Shown here one piece after another: positions 22,671 to 35,156 of a stretch of 64,000 bases of DNA. The translations under genes and the position numbers were made by a program. The stretch's first letter is position 1; each line of letters opens with the position of its first letter. The notes below the pieces were generated by a model. The model worked only from the letters and a program-made list of their open reading frames with translations. It had not been told where the DNA came from and did no database searches. The stretch spans positions 16,432,501 through 16,496,500 of the forward strand of contig NC_084922.1 in the NCBI RefSeq assembly GCF_958298935.1, read 5' to 3'. The stretch is from Phragmites australis. Lineage: Eukaryota; Streptophyta; Magnoliopsida; Poales; Poaceae.

Positions 22671-25600
22671 TGTGGGGAACCGTCCAGATAATATTCTAAT
22701 TAATCATCAAGTCGGTCATTTGCATAACCACGACTACAACGATTAACTAGCCCGGTAGTCCCGACATGTGTTTCCTCCAGGATCGGAACACACACCTTAA
22801 CAACAAGCACATCATCACAAGATATAATGAAGAGTGAGTAATTAAATTAAGTTACAAGTCTTTTAAGTAGATTAACTTTACAACAAAAGTATAAACCCAA
22901 TATTGTTAGAGTAGCTACGCAGCGGAATAAAATACATGACAACAAAAAAATGAGTAGCACCATTTTCCCAAAGGCGCTACTCCAAAATAACATCAACCGA
23001 GTAGACGGCACTACTCATGCCCGTCACCAACATCGGTAGGCATAAAGTAGCCAAATACTAAACCTTCCTCACTTGAAAAGAAAACCAAGCACATGTGTAC
23101 GAAGGTACTCGTAAGACTTAATCCATAATAGGCATTTATAATTAACCTGACTCTAAGGAGAATACAATTTGGATAATTAGCAAGGACTCGGCCACAAAGT
23201 CAAGTGAATTTTATATGCAAGAGCAAATTTTGACTTAGGTGCAAGCATCTACATCTAACCATAAACAACCTTCTATCCTAAGATCATTACCATACCAAAT
23301 TTTTAACTTGAGCCGTATCAAAACTTAAACAACATCACCATACATTTTCCAACATACCATCACAACCACAACCGAAACTCTATGATTGATGCAAATGGAC
23401 AGAAGCGTGCTCATAACGGAGAGCACGACAATTCGAATTGTTTTACACCCTGCAGGGGGGATACTCCATTACCCACACGACTTGAGGACCATACGGCTTG
23501 CGTGACCACACAGGTCCACACAAGGGGGGTACTCATATCAACTTTTCCCAAATAAGCCCCAATTGTTTGAACATGCGCCTCGGCATGCGGGCGTCATCTA
23601 GAACTACTCCCAGAGCAAACTAGATACCCCTTACAAGCCTATTATACCGACAATACCCGAGACTAGCACGCCAAAAGATCACAGCTACATAAGGTATTTG
23701 GCTCATCCGTCCCATATACGGATTACGTGGTAAGTACGGATAAGTGCTAAAGCCAATTGCAACAACGGACGGTGCTTAATCGATTCAAGCGGGCATATAG
23801 CATCCGAGACTCCCTTCTCGAGCCATCCCTATTGCCCGCCCAAATCTTGGCTCATTCTCACTAACTTACACCATCCTCCATCATCATTCTTTGTGATAGA
23901 AGGTAAGCCCTAATCTCGCGAACGATGGCCGAACCACCGCTCGACTTCTACCGAGGACCTAAGCCATGCTAAGCATAAGCATTCTTTTAAGTTAGATCAT
24001 TATGTGACATGAACAACCCAGGTTACAAAGGATCAAGTGATAAACAATGTCAAGGGAGGGTAATACAACAAATAGGATCTAACCCAAAACATGACATAAG
24101 ACTCATTGACATGCAAACATACATAAAACATAACTTATCAATTGACACAATATATGATCCAAAGTAATAGGTTGAAAATGCTTAGATGCTTGCCTTGTTG
24201 ATCAGCTTCACAAGCAAGGGAAACAACTTCCGAATCGCCCTCAATCACGCTGTGTCACCCTCCGGTCCTTCGTTCACTAACGAAGATCGCATGAGCATGA
24301 AAGAGATGCAAAAAAAATGCTAAATTTTTTTAATGAGGATGTGGTACTGGGTAATGAATATAATGCAGCAAGAAACACTCGACTTTAAATACATAAGCTC
24401 ATGGTAAAAAGAATTTATTTAAGGTCTGTCCAAAAAGGATCTTAATTAACCTAGCTATCCAGACTAAATGAGCTTCAACAATTTAAAGAACACTTTCACA
24501 CCAAAGTATATTTTTCCTAGATAGCACTGATCATAATATGAATTATCCAAGTGGTTCCATATTTTAGGACATAGCATTAGTTAACAGTGATTTAATTAAG
24601 CTAAAATGCATTTAAATAATTAATTAAATATCAGGAAGTATTTATTAAGTTTCAACATTTTTAAAATGCATTTCATACTGATACAATGCTAACACAACTG
24701 GTTTCATAATTTTTGGAGTCCGTATGAATTAACTATGAAATATACAAACTATCAGGAAAATAAGAAAATACCTGATGAACAGTAAAATCCGGAGTCTTCA
24801 GTGGCCCTCCGAGAGGGGGTCCTCAGGTATTTTTGGTTAAAATCACCTGGAACCTCCGGGTTTACCCATATAGTCCTGTTTCTGACAGCAGAATGCGAGT
24901 TTTTTTTGACGATTCTTCGGCCTATTCGACTTGCATATCGAAATCTAAGCCACCTAAACATGTAAAGGCACTAAAACATTGGTTCTAAATCTAATTTACT
25001 CACTTTACAAACTCGAATCATTAGCTCAACTCCATCTAAACATTTCTTCTAACTTTAATGTCTCAAGTACACATGGTTGCGTCACCATTCTTTGACTGCA
25101 GCTCCGAATTCGAAATCCACCTTTCCAACCCAGGAGACTTACCCAAGGTGTTTAGCCAAGGTTTGGGGCTATCAATTTGGAGAAGAATTGAAGGAAAGCT
25201 TGGAGAAAGGAAGACCAAAGGGCTGCTAAAATTTCAGAACAGATGTGGTGACGAATTTTTATTACCAAACCTTCAAACCTTCATACATGTGGGCAAGAAT
25301 TAGAGGGATGGAGAGATAGAGAGGAGGGGATTTCAGTGATAATACATGCATACCTCAAATCCAAGGGCTTGGGGTGGGATTTGGGTGGAAAGTGAGAGAG
25401 TTGAGTGGGGGAGGGAGGGAGCAGCAGCTCCTGCTGCTGTTTGGGCGTGGGGGAGAGGAGAGGATAGTGAGGGAGCTGAGGTGGAGGGGTGGGGTTGCTA
25501 CCCAAGTGAAGGAGAGGGTGTGGGGCTGACCAAAATGGGTCCCACACGTAATAGAGAATAAAAGTACAGCTGAAAAACAAATTTTCTCTCCCCAATCTAA

Positions 25601-25874
25601 TAGCCCAAAGATTAGAACTCTAGTGTTTCAAAAATTTAAGGAAATTTGTGACCCAATTTCAAAAGGAGATGAAACCTTTCTAAAAGGATTCATTTACACA
25701 CATAAGCGGAGGTTTTAAATAACGAAAAATCTATCATCGGGTATTTTTAAAATACATATAAACAAACAAACCATCAATTGATTTAATCAAGCAATCCAAA
25801 TGCTTAACAAATAAACTTGGTGCTTATGATGCTTAATTATGCATAATGACATGATTAGGAATTGGGATATGACA
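22671..25874 (-). mobile_element. Solo LTR B, same family as solo LTR A
   Basis: On the minus strand it runs from TGTCATATCCCAATTCC at 25874 to CGGTTCCCCACA at 22671, 3204 bp. The flanks are CTTTT at 22666-22670 and 25875-25879, a perfect 5-bp duplication. It lies inside LTR C. Its outer segments are visibly diverged from solo LTR A, the central part is largely unalignable by eye, and one 350-bp block is nearly identical to A. Confidence 0.93.
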
Positions 25875-26442
25875 CTTTTCTAAAACCCTAGATATGCTAA
25901 GGTGCTATTGGACCCAATCCTACCCAAGCCCAATCCCTTGGCTGGCACACAAGTCATCTAGAAGGCCCAACACAAAAGATCCACGAAATCTGTAAATATT
26001 CGCTGAGTCCTGGACAGTCTAATCTTTCCATGCAGTTCCGGAGTTCAAGACAACCTTAAATGCAAATCTTGAAAATACCAAAGTTGTAGGTCTCATAGAG
26101 AGCTTCAATTTAATCCTTTGGAAGTCCCCTTTTGGATAATGGAGCTAGGAGTTATGGCCCCCGAAATCAGTGCTACGCAGATAACTCTCAGTTCAAATAG
26201 TTAATCTTGTGACACATTTTTGGAAATCAAAATAGCGTTTTCAGAAGTTCCAATGAATACTTAAGTTGTAGATATTTTCGAGTACTATAATTTAGAGTTC
26301 AGAATCGTCCAATTTGGAGTCCTAACGGTGGAGATATCGTCCTCGGAATAAAGAGCAATGAAAAAGGAAATCCTAACCGACTCGAACTCGAATCCGAATC
26401 ATGTCCGGCTTGGACTCCACCTCAACTAGCCATCCCTAGCCC

Positions 26443-26450
26443 TATAAATA
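26443..26450 (+). promoter_or_regulatory. TATA box of LTR C
   Basis: CCCTATAAATAGGTG lies ahead of a pyrimidine-rich, leader-like stretch, as expected for an LTR promoter in the plus orientation. Confidence 0.5.
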
Positions 26451-26689
26451 GGTGTTGAACATCCTCCCCTACCCCCTTTCTATGCCTCCAAGCCATAACC
26501 ACCATAGGTGCCCTGCTCATTTCCTAGTGTTTTTGCCGTCACCGCCCGTGATGCGCTACGTCGTCGTCTCCATGAATCCTCCTTCCTCGGTCGTCAAAGC
26601 AAGGTGAGGACACCTCCTTCTCCTTCCTTACCCCTGTTTCACAATCATACTAAGTACCTAGCCAAGCCCTAGCCCTGGCCAAAGCACGA

Positions 26690-27052
26690 TCTACACTAGC
26701 ACGGTCATCGCCGTCACTGACAGCCACACCGTCATCGATTGGCAACGACGTTCCCTGCTGACCAGATCTCAAATCATAATTCCCTTTAACCAGAGCATGA
26801 CCCATGATGTTAGCCACACCCTCACAAACCGGGTCGTCCAGTAGATCAGCCAAACCATCGGGATCAAGGTTGACATGCCCGCTATCAGGTTTCTGGACGC
26901 ATTCTGCGCGCGCACCGAGTTTGCTGTCGCATTCCGCATCAATCCAGAGGCCGTATGGATGTTTCATCTACGTCACAACATGTCCCATGAAGTCTGCTAT
27001 GCGACCATTGGAGCCTTTCACCGGTTGTTCAACGACTCGACTAGAACGTGAT
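26690..27052 (+). other. Coding-like segment inside LTR C
   Basis: The plus-strand frame reads RFLDAFCARTEFAVAF, NPEAVWMFHLRHNMSHEVC and further to a TGA at 27050-27052, with one in-frame stop near 26840. The composition is protein-like and GC-richer than the surrounding LTR. I do not recognise the family. The minus strand also stays open for about 105 codons here, so chance openness in GC-rich DNA is a real alternative. Confidence 0.3.
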
Positions 27053-29629
27053 TGCCAACCACAGCATATCTCAACCGCCACTCATCTAATCCCCGCTGAT
27101 TGTTCTTCCTCTCAGGGGATGATATACCCAAACCCATACCATAGAATTGTGTTTCTAAGATATATGAACATTTTTGTTCAAATGGTTTCTCAAATTTCAT
27201 ACCTAATCTCTGGGAACGTGAGCATCTTTGGTGCTGCATTTGTTCACAGTCACCACCAAACCTAGCAGCAGTTGTCACTATTTTGCCGCTACCTCGGATG
27301 ACTCATTTCAAAACTGATCATACCTTTGAGTTAGACTTTCCACGCTCTATGCTATGCTTCCCTCATTTTGCTGAAATACCAATGAAGCCCAACATCAATA
27401 TCAGTGGCCACGTGCCCGATCGCCGTCTCCGACGAGACCCGAGCCGCTGCCGCTATGCAGACTTACCAGTAGTATCCTTACCCTAGAAGAATAACCCCGG
27501 CCATTTGATCATGGGTGATCGAGACTAGATCTCAGTGTATCTTTTCTTTAATCCAAATCGATGCTTCCATAGCATGCCAAGTTAGCACAACATCATCCTC
27601 CTTAGCCTAGTCAGCCCTATACTTCTTGAACCTTGCATAAGGATGTTGTCAAGCCTGATACAATAATTGTGTGATAATGCCTATTCCCATAGGAAGATAA
27701 CTCTAGTAAATCAACCTTTCCTTTTCAACCTAATCGATCTTCCAAAAGTTCGTTCTTTTCATTCTAATTTTGATTTAGGAGATACTTGCATCTAAATTAT
27801 TCTAAAATCATGCTTATCCAACCCTAGTATTTTTAAAGTGTTTTAATGATGTTTGGTGTACTGTTCTTAGTTTTGTTGTGTGCTTTTCCGGTGTCTTTCG
27901 AAAGTAGAAAAAGAGCAGTTCGAGAATTACCATGACCAAGTCTTTGAAGAGTCTGAGTAGCAAGTTGGAAGAGGCAAGTGTCCTTGAACATTCTGATCCT
28001 AGTTTTTCAAATGCATTCTTTATTTCAAACATGCATGCTATTAATACTGAATCCTATTTACTTGTAGTACACTGTTCCGTATATTCCTTATCGCCTAGTT
28101 TCCAATAGTGGTTATGTGGGGTAGCTTATGCTTAGCTTCACACAAGGGTATGGATGGATTGTTGGTTAAACATGACTATTGAACTATGCAACTATGACTT
28201 GGGAATTCTGGTAATTGTATAGCAATATGGAACCTTAGGCCTTGAGCAAAGTAGTGTTGTTGATGATGATGATTATGTAGTTGGTTTAGTGTTTGCTCAA
28301 GTGACCTCAGTAAGGACCGGTTCGTGGAGCGACAACCCAAGAAATATTGTACCAACCACGAGACCTGGTATGGGACAAGCTTGGCCTATTAATTAGTGGA
28401 TTCCAATTTTTGTGCATGCCAAACAGAAGAGTGGATGTGTGGGGATGGCTAAGGCCAGAACCATTTGGTTAGTGGTATCATATGTGTAGTGGAAGGGAAG
28501 GGTGAAAACTTGCTACAATCTATAAGGCGCAAAATGGGGCTTTTGGGTGGCATGAAAACCACTTTGATGACAGTGAAACCTAGTGGGCGTGCACGTACTG
28601 GATGAAACTTTGTAACAGTTTTGTAGTGATTTCCGGCGACACACCAAAGGCGTGTGTTAAGTGCTTGGCCGGAATGGCAACAAGAAATCACAACTCGTGG
28701 GGAAAGCTAGACAACCTTTGCAGAGTGTAAAATCTGATAAATCAACTGTGCTCATAGTCATGAAAGACTTGGATCCTCACATGATTAGTTGGTTTGGTTT
28801 AGTTGGATAGTTCCTGGTTACATTTGGAGGGAATCGAGTCGGATGGTTTGGGAATTTGAAGTGGTTTTCAAGAAGTTGAGAAACATACAGAGATGTTTCT
28901 AAGAGTTGGAAGTTTAGTGGTGAATCACATAGTTAAATAGGATGCTTTTATAACTCTTCATTAGCATAGTTGATATTTATGCAAATTTAACCTATTACAA
29001 CTTGTTCCTTTATTTAAGCTTGTATGATATTTATTTCCCACACTTGCGGAGTACGATATGTACTCACACTTGCTATTTCCATCCAAATGTACATCAAACA
29101 CTGCTCAAACAATGAGGAAGAACTAGACTACTTTGCTGATGAAGATGAAGATTGCTAGGCTGGTGGACCCCCGGTCGATTGCCTGTGAAAGATGGGAGCT
29201 TCGCTGTGTTTTGGTAGTGTATTTTAGTTAAAAACTTTGAGGTCTTTCTATTTTGTTTAAGTTAAGCATTGTAATAATGACACTATGTGTGATACACTGA
29301 TGAAGTCGCTGCATGTATGAAACTTGATCCTGACATACATGTGGTTTACATCTGGTTTTATCCCTTTATAAAACCAGTTGTTACATAATATCTCTGTAAA
29401 CTATTGTAAATTGTAATAACTCTTATGTTTATAATATAATTTAATTACTCGCTCTTCCTTAAGTTTTGTTGTGATGTCATAAGTTGGAAAGGCATGTGTT
29501 TCGATCTTGGGTACAAAACACATACCAGGACTACTGGAATGGTATTCTGGTTAATCATTGAAGTCATGATTATTTAAATGATCAACTTAATGATTAATTA
29601 GAATACTATTTGGATGATTTCTCATAGCA

Positions 29630-29642
29630 TGGTATCAGAACC
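29630..29642 (+). other. Primer-binding site of the Tekay element
   Basis: TGGTATCAGAACC directly follows the LTR end TAGCA. It differs by one base from TGGTATCAGAGCC, the usual complement of the plant initiator tRNA-Met 3' end. Confidence 0.85.
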
Positions 29643-30396
29643 TAGTTTAATGAAGTAGCCTAAACATAATTAGGATGTTGTTTAGTAAGTGTGTCAACTT
29701 CACTTAAACAACTCACAAAAATTATTTTGTACCTCCTCGGTTAATATGTATGAACTTGCTATATTATACCCCTAAGTGTAACGTGTTGTTTGTGGTGCTT
29801 AAGTCATTTGGGTTCCGCATTTTTGGTTGTTGCATCAACGAAAAAGGTAAGGAACACATCCCAATGGTGATGAATATCGAGGGCTCAACAAGTGCAAGGT
29901 AGGGGCCTAGTGTGTCCCGTACGGTGATGGTACAGGAAGTGAATACGTTAGCAATAACGTATGAAATCCATCATACGATGGTAGATATGGTTGTCCACCC
30001 ATGTGGTAATTACATGGGGTGTCCTGTAAGGCGACGATACAGGAAGTGAATATGTTGGCAAGAATGTGTGAAAATGTCGCTTGTGCGGCGAGATGCACAA
30101 GCACCATTCATGTGAGAAGTAAAAGGTAGCACGAAGGGTGATGATTGGTAGTTATTGGATATATGAATGGCTCTGATCTTGATATTTGTTGTGGAGTGAT
30201 GCGCTCGAGAAAGAAACGTGTTGTGAGTTGTGAGCTAGGCTACGTTTGTGCATATCTTGCACTACATGTTTGATTATGCATTCTACCTGTTATATGATGC
30301 CTTAGCATGCATCGCTTGTTGGGATCCAGATAACGATGTTTTGCAAAGTCAGAGATTGACTGTAAGCCTCTTTTTCATTTTGTCATCTCAAACAGG
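29643..30396 (+). other. Untranslated leader of the Tekay element
   Basis: About 750 bases between the PBS and the gag start contain no coding frame of note. A degenerate repeat is visible: TGTCC(C/T)GTA(C/A)GG(T/C)GA(T/C)G(A/G)TACAGGAAGTGAAT occurs near 29914 and 30020. Confidence 0.6.
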
Positions 30397-33300
30397 ATGA
30401 GAACCCACCGTGGTGGCTCTAAAGACAATTCGAAGGGTTCGAATGCCCGTGATGGAGAGCCACCTCCACCATCACCCATGGCGGAGATGTTAGATCTTCT
30501 CAAGGTCATTACTCAGAATACAACCCATCCTGTTGGAGGTGGAGTTGACTTGCATAGAGGTTTCTTTGAGTTTCTTCGCACTCAACCTCCTATCTTCACC
30601 AGCGTCGAAGATCCCAGTGACGCCGATGATTGGCATCGCACAATGGAGCAGAATCTTGTTCTCATACGGTGCAGCAATCATCACATGGTCCGATATGCCA
30701 CCCATCAGCTTCAAGGCACAACCGAGGAATGGTGGTAGAGCTACCTCGTCATGCAAGCCCCTGGACACCTCATCACTTGGGTGGAATTCCACGCAACTTT
30801 CTGTGCTTCCTACATCCCTAAGGGTGTGAGGGACATCAAGAGGTAGTAGTTCCTCAATGTAAAGCAAGGGGATAAGTCTGTGATGGATTATGTGCAGGAG
30901 TTCAACGATTTGGCTCAATATGCACCTGAGTTCATCTCCATTGACAAGCAAAAGCAAGAGTACTTCATGGACAATCTTTCCATGAAGATGCAAGAGATGC
31001 TCTCCTTGCATCGCTTTGATGATTTCAACATAATAGTGAGCAAGTCTATTATGGTGGTGTACAAAATGAAGAAGCATCAAGATGAGAAGAAGCACAAGAG
31101 AGAGGAACATTCTTCTGATGGAGACAGTGAACAACACTTATGCACAGAAATGTCACTTTCATCTCATGCAATGATTGTGATGCCTCCACAATTCATGTGC
31201 TTGGCCCATTCGTGTTCTTCCCAAGGAGCCGTGAAGAATCAGAGGAGCTGCGTAGATTGTGGAAAGGGGCATCCATGATTCAATTGTGGCCAGTTCAAGC
31301 ACCTTGCCAAGTGTTGTCGCTACCTAAAGTGAGACAGTATGGTAAATACCCTAATTATGCCACCATCTCATGGGTCGCAGAGGATGAAGCATGGGAATAT
31401 TAATATTATCACCATTAAGGAAGCTGAAAAGGAGATCGGTGTGCTCTTAAGCATGCTCCCCAACAACTCTCACCCGATGACTATGCTTTTTGATTCTGGG
31501 GCTTCTCATTCCTTCATTAAGTGGAGTTGTGCCACGACCCATGCTTTTGTCATGCAAGTAATGCCTACTCCCTATCTTGTAATATCGTCCGGTGGGAAGA
31601 TTTTTTCGGAGGATATTGTTCGTGGTGCACAAATTCTCATCAATGGAGTCATTTATTCTACCAATTTAATTGTGATTGACTCGATGAGCTTGGATGTTAT
31701 TCTAGGAATGAATTAGTTGACCAAGTATAATGCAATCATCAAATGTGCACCAATGTCCATTTCTCTTGCAAGTCCTTCTGGTGATCGAGTCACCCTAGGC
31801 CTTGATGAGAGTGATCCACATCTTTATGCAATGGTGGGTGCCATCTCCATGGAGCTTGCCAGTATTCCTGTAGTGAGTGCATATCCGGACGTCTTTCCGG
31901 ATGAGTTACCCAAAAGCCACCTGACCGAGAAGTCGAGTTTGCCATTGAGCTTGTGCCTGGAACAACTCCCATATTCAAAAAGTCTTATCATATGCCGCCT
32001 AATGAATTGGTGGAGTTGAAGAAGAAAATTCAGGAATTACTTGCAAAGGGTTTCATTCGTTCGAGCTCCTCACCTTGGGGATACCCGACGCTCTTTGTGA
32101 AAAAGAAGAATTAGATTTTGCGGATGTGTGTTGATTACCATCCGTTAAATGCGGTCACTATCAAGAACAAATACCCACTTCCTCAGATTGATATCCTGTT
32201 TGACTAGCTGATCGGTGCCTGGGTGTTCTCCAAAATTGATTTGAGGTCGGGCTATCATCAAATAAAAATCTGGGAGGACATTCCAAAGTCAGCTTTCTCT
32301 TCTCGCTACGGACTACACAAGTATACGGTTATGTCCTTCGGCCTGACTAATGCACCGGCATATTTCTTGTATTTAATGAACAAGGTCTTCATAGAAGAAC
32401 TTGACTGGTTTGTTGTCGTTTTCATTGACGACATTCTCGTTTACTCTAAGACCGTAGAAGAACATACATAACACCTTTGTGTGGTTCTTGAACAGCTTCG
32501 AGATCATCACCTCTATGCCAAGCTGAGCAAGTGTGAATTCTGGCTGGAGGCAGTCTCGTTACTTGGACATGTTCTTTCTAAGAAAGGTGTCGCGGTTCAC
32601 CTGAGCAAGGTGAGGGATGTGCTCAATTGGGTGCAACCCCAAAGTGTTACCAACATCTGGAGTTTTCTCAGACTTGCTGGATATTACCGCCGGTTCATCA
32701 AGAATTTCTCCAAGATTGCCAAGCCGATGACTGAGTTGTTGAGGAAGAATGTTAAGTTTGAATGGTCCGATGTGTGTGAAGTAGCTTTCCAGACTTTAAA
32801 GTCTCGTCTCACCACAACACCAGTTCTAGTAGAACTGGACATTCACAAGAGTTTTGATGTTTATTGTGATGCCTCTCGCATCGGGCTCGATTGTGTTCTT
32901 ATGCAAGAGAGTCGAGTTATTGCTTACGCTTCACGCCAAATTGAAGCCACATGAGGAGAATTACATGATTCATGATTTGGAGCCCGTAGTAGTCGTGCAT
33001 GCCCTAAAGATTTGGTGGCACTATCTCCTCGGGAATGGTTGTAACATCTATATCAACCACAAGAGCCTCAAATATATCTTCACTCAAGCCGATCTCAACA
33101 TGAGGCAAAGGAGATGGCTTGAGTTGATCAAGGACTATGAGTTGGAGGTCCATTACCATCCAGGCAAGGCGAATGTTGTCGTCGATGCCTTGAGAAGAAA
33201 GGTTTGGTGTAGTTGTCTTTTGGTTTCACCTGCAAGTTCTACACTGTGTGATGATTTCCGTAGGCTTGGACTCGAGATGGTTCCGGAGGGTTATCTTTCC

Positions 33301-34752
33301 AACTTGGAGATAAGATCCATCCTCCTTGACCAAATCAAGGAAGCTTAAAAGAAAAATAGAGGCATGGAAATGATCCGTCATAGGCTCAAGGAGTGGCAAG
33401 CTAGATGCTTTACTCTGGATGATGGGGGTGTCTTATGGTTCGGGAAGAGACTAGTGGTTCCTAAAGTTTCAGAGTTGAGAAAAAAGATTCTAGAGGAAGC
33501 TCATTATTCAATGCTATCCATCCATCCATCCTGGGAGCACAAAGATGTATCAAGATCTGAAGTAGAGATTTTTGGTGGACTCGCATGAAGTGAGAAGTCG
33601 CTCGGTATATTGCCGAGTGTGATGTTGACCGGAGGGTGAAGGCCAAACACCTCAAGCTGGCTGGTACACTTCATCTCCTACCTATCCCCTCTTGGAAGTG
33701 GGAGGAGATCGGATTTCATCACCAGGTTGCTCAAGACTTCTCAAGGCTATGACTCTATTTGCGTCATTGTAGACCGATTGACAAAGTCTGCTCATTTCTT
33801 TCCTGTCAAGACCACGTACTCGGTCAAGCAGTATGTAGAGCTATACCTCACATGAGTTGTTTGTCTTCATGGTGTTCCCGTGAAGATCGTCTTTGACCAT
33901 GGCTTTATCTTTGTTTCTCATTTATGGAAGAGCCTTCATGAAGCCATGGGAACCGAGCTCTTTCACAGTACCACATACCACCCTCAAACTGATGGTCAAA
34001 TCGAAAGGGTGAATCAAATTCTGGAAGATATGTTCCAAGCTTGTGTGCTCATGTGGGAAGAAGTGGGAGATTTGCTTGCCGTTTGCGGAATTCTCATACA
34101 CCAATAGCTATTAATCAAGTATTGAAATATCACCGTTTGAAGGTCTCTACAGTCGAAGATGCTGGACGCTGTTGAATTGGTCTGAATCCAGCGAAAGAGC
34201 TTTTCTAGGTCCATATTTGGTCAAGGATGCATAAGAGCATGTTGTAACTATTCAGAAGTGTCTCCTCACAGCTCAGTCCCGACAGAAGAGCTATACAGAT
34301 CGCCGCCGCCGAGAGCTTGTATTCCCCGTTGGGGATTTTGTGTATCTCAAAGTCTCCCCACTCAAAGGAGTTCAACGCTTTTAAGTTAGAGGGAAGCTAG
34401 AATCTCAATATGTGGGACCATTCCAAATCATTGATCGACGTGGAGAGGTGGCCTATCAATTGGACTTGCCTCCGTCCCTCTCTACCATTCATAATGTTTT
34501 CCATGTCTCGCAACTGAAGAAGTCCTACGAGTTCCAATCGAAGTCACTGAGATTACAAATCAAGAGTTACAGCCGGATCTTTCTTATTGTGAGTGACCAA
34601 TACAGATTTTGGATGAAACCGAGTGCAAAACTCGATGACATTCCATTAATTTCATTAAAGTCCAATGGAGCAATCACTCAGAAGACGAAGCGACTTGGGA
34701 GCGTGAGGATCAAATCCGCTCTGAATATCCTAAACTTTTTGAGAACGTGTAA
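30397..34752 (+). pseudogene. Decayed gag-pol of the Tekay/Del chromovirus
   Basis: Gag starts at 30397 (MRTHRGGSKD) and contains EFLRTQPPIFTSVEDP. Its zinc knuckle at 31276-31317 reads FNCGQFKHLAKCC, but the first Cys codon has become TGA. Protease has LFDSGASHSF (31489 on). Reverse transcriptase has [15 protein letters not shown] and a catalytic FIDD at 32421-32432. RNase H has [17 protein letters not shown], then integrase with DRLTKSAHFFPVKTTYS and STTYHPQTDGQIERVNQ. A chromodomain-like end lies at 34585-34752 ([17 protein letters not shown]). Order gag-PR-RT-RH-IN-chromodomain defines a chromovirus. At least a dozen stops and several frameshifts prevent expression of a full polyprotein. 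The chromodomain lies in a different frame from the longest local ORF. Confidence 0.93.
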
Positions 34753-35143
34753 ATATCATTGTGATTTTGCATATTGGAGCACCATGTTGAATGGAAAGTT
34801 TGTTCCCAAAGGATTGCACTTAGAAACCTTTCGAACCGGGAGAACATACTCTTGGTGGTCAAACCGGCAGGCCAACAGTGGCTAGATTGCCAGAGGCATT
34901 TAAAGCCTAAAACTATCTGTATAGATTTTTGTCTAACCGCCATCCCCGCGGTCTAACTGAGCCACGATCATACCGAGCCTAGCTACGGTCTGACCACTAG
35001 CTCATGTGAAGGCCCAATGGCTATCTTTTTCTTCCATCGATGAAATTCAATGAGAGTTCTTTTCCATTTGTGGGGGATTCCCTTCGACTTCATCACCATC
35101 ACCTTTTCCCTGAGTTTGCCGAATCTCGAGTAGAGATTCTTTT
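34753..35143 (+). other. 3' untranslated region of the Tekay element
   Basis: Non-coding stretch between the pol stop at 34750-34752 and the polypurine tract. No separate feature is seen. Confidence 0.6.
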
Positions 35144-35156
35144 AAGGGGGAAGGTT
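35144..35156 (+). other. Polypurine tract
   Basis: AAGGGGGAAGGTT immediately precedes the 3' LTR start TGTCACATCC, the standard site for plus-strand priming. Confidence 0.85.

Larger units (their letters stand above)
22095..29385 (+). mobile_element. LTR C: solo LTR of another family, interrupted by solo LTR B
   Basis: Starts TGTAACACCCTGGTTTTTAG at 22095 and ends ATAAAACCAGTTGTTACA at 29385. Without the nested LTR B it is about 4.09 kb. The two ends form an imperfect inverted repeat of about 18 bases. Flanks are TAGTA (22090-22094) and TAATA (29386-29390), a target duplication with one mismatch. The Tekay 5' LTR sequence resumes right after 29385, aligning with the end of solo LTRs A and B, which supports this boundary. 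A TATA box is at 26443. No gag-pol is seen. Confidence 0.75.
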
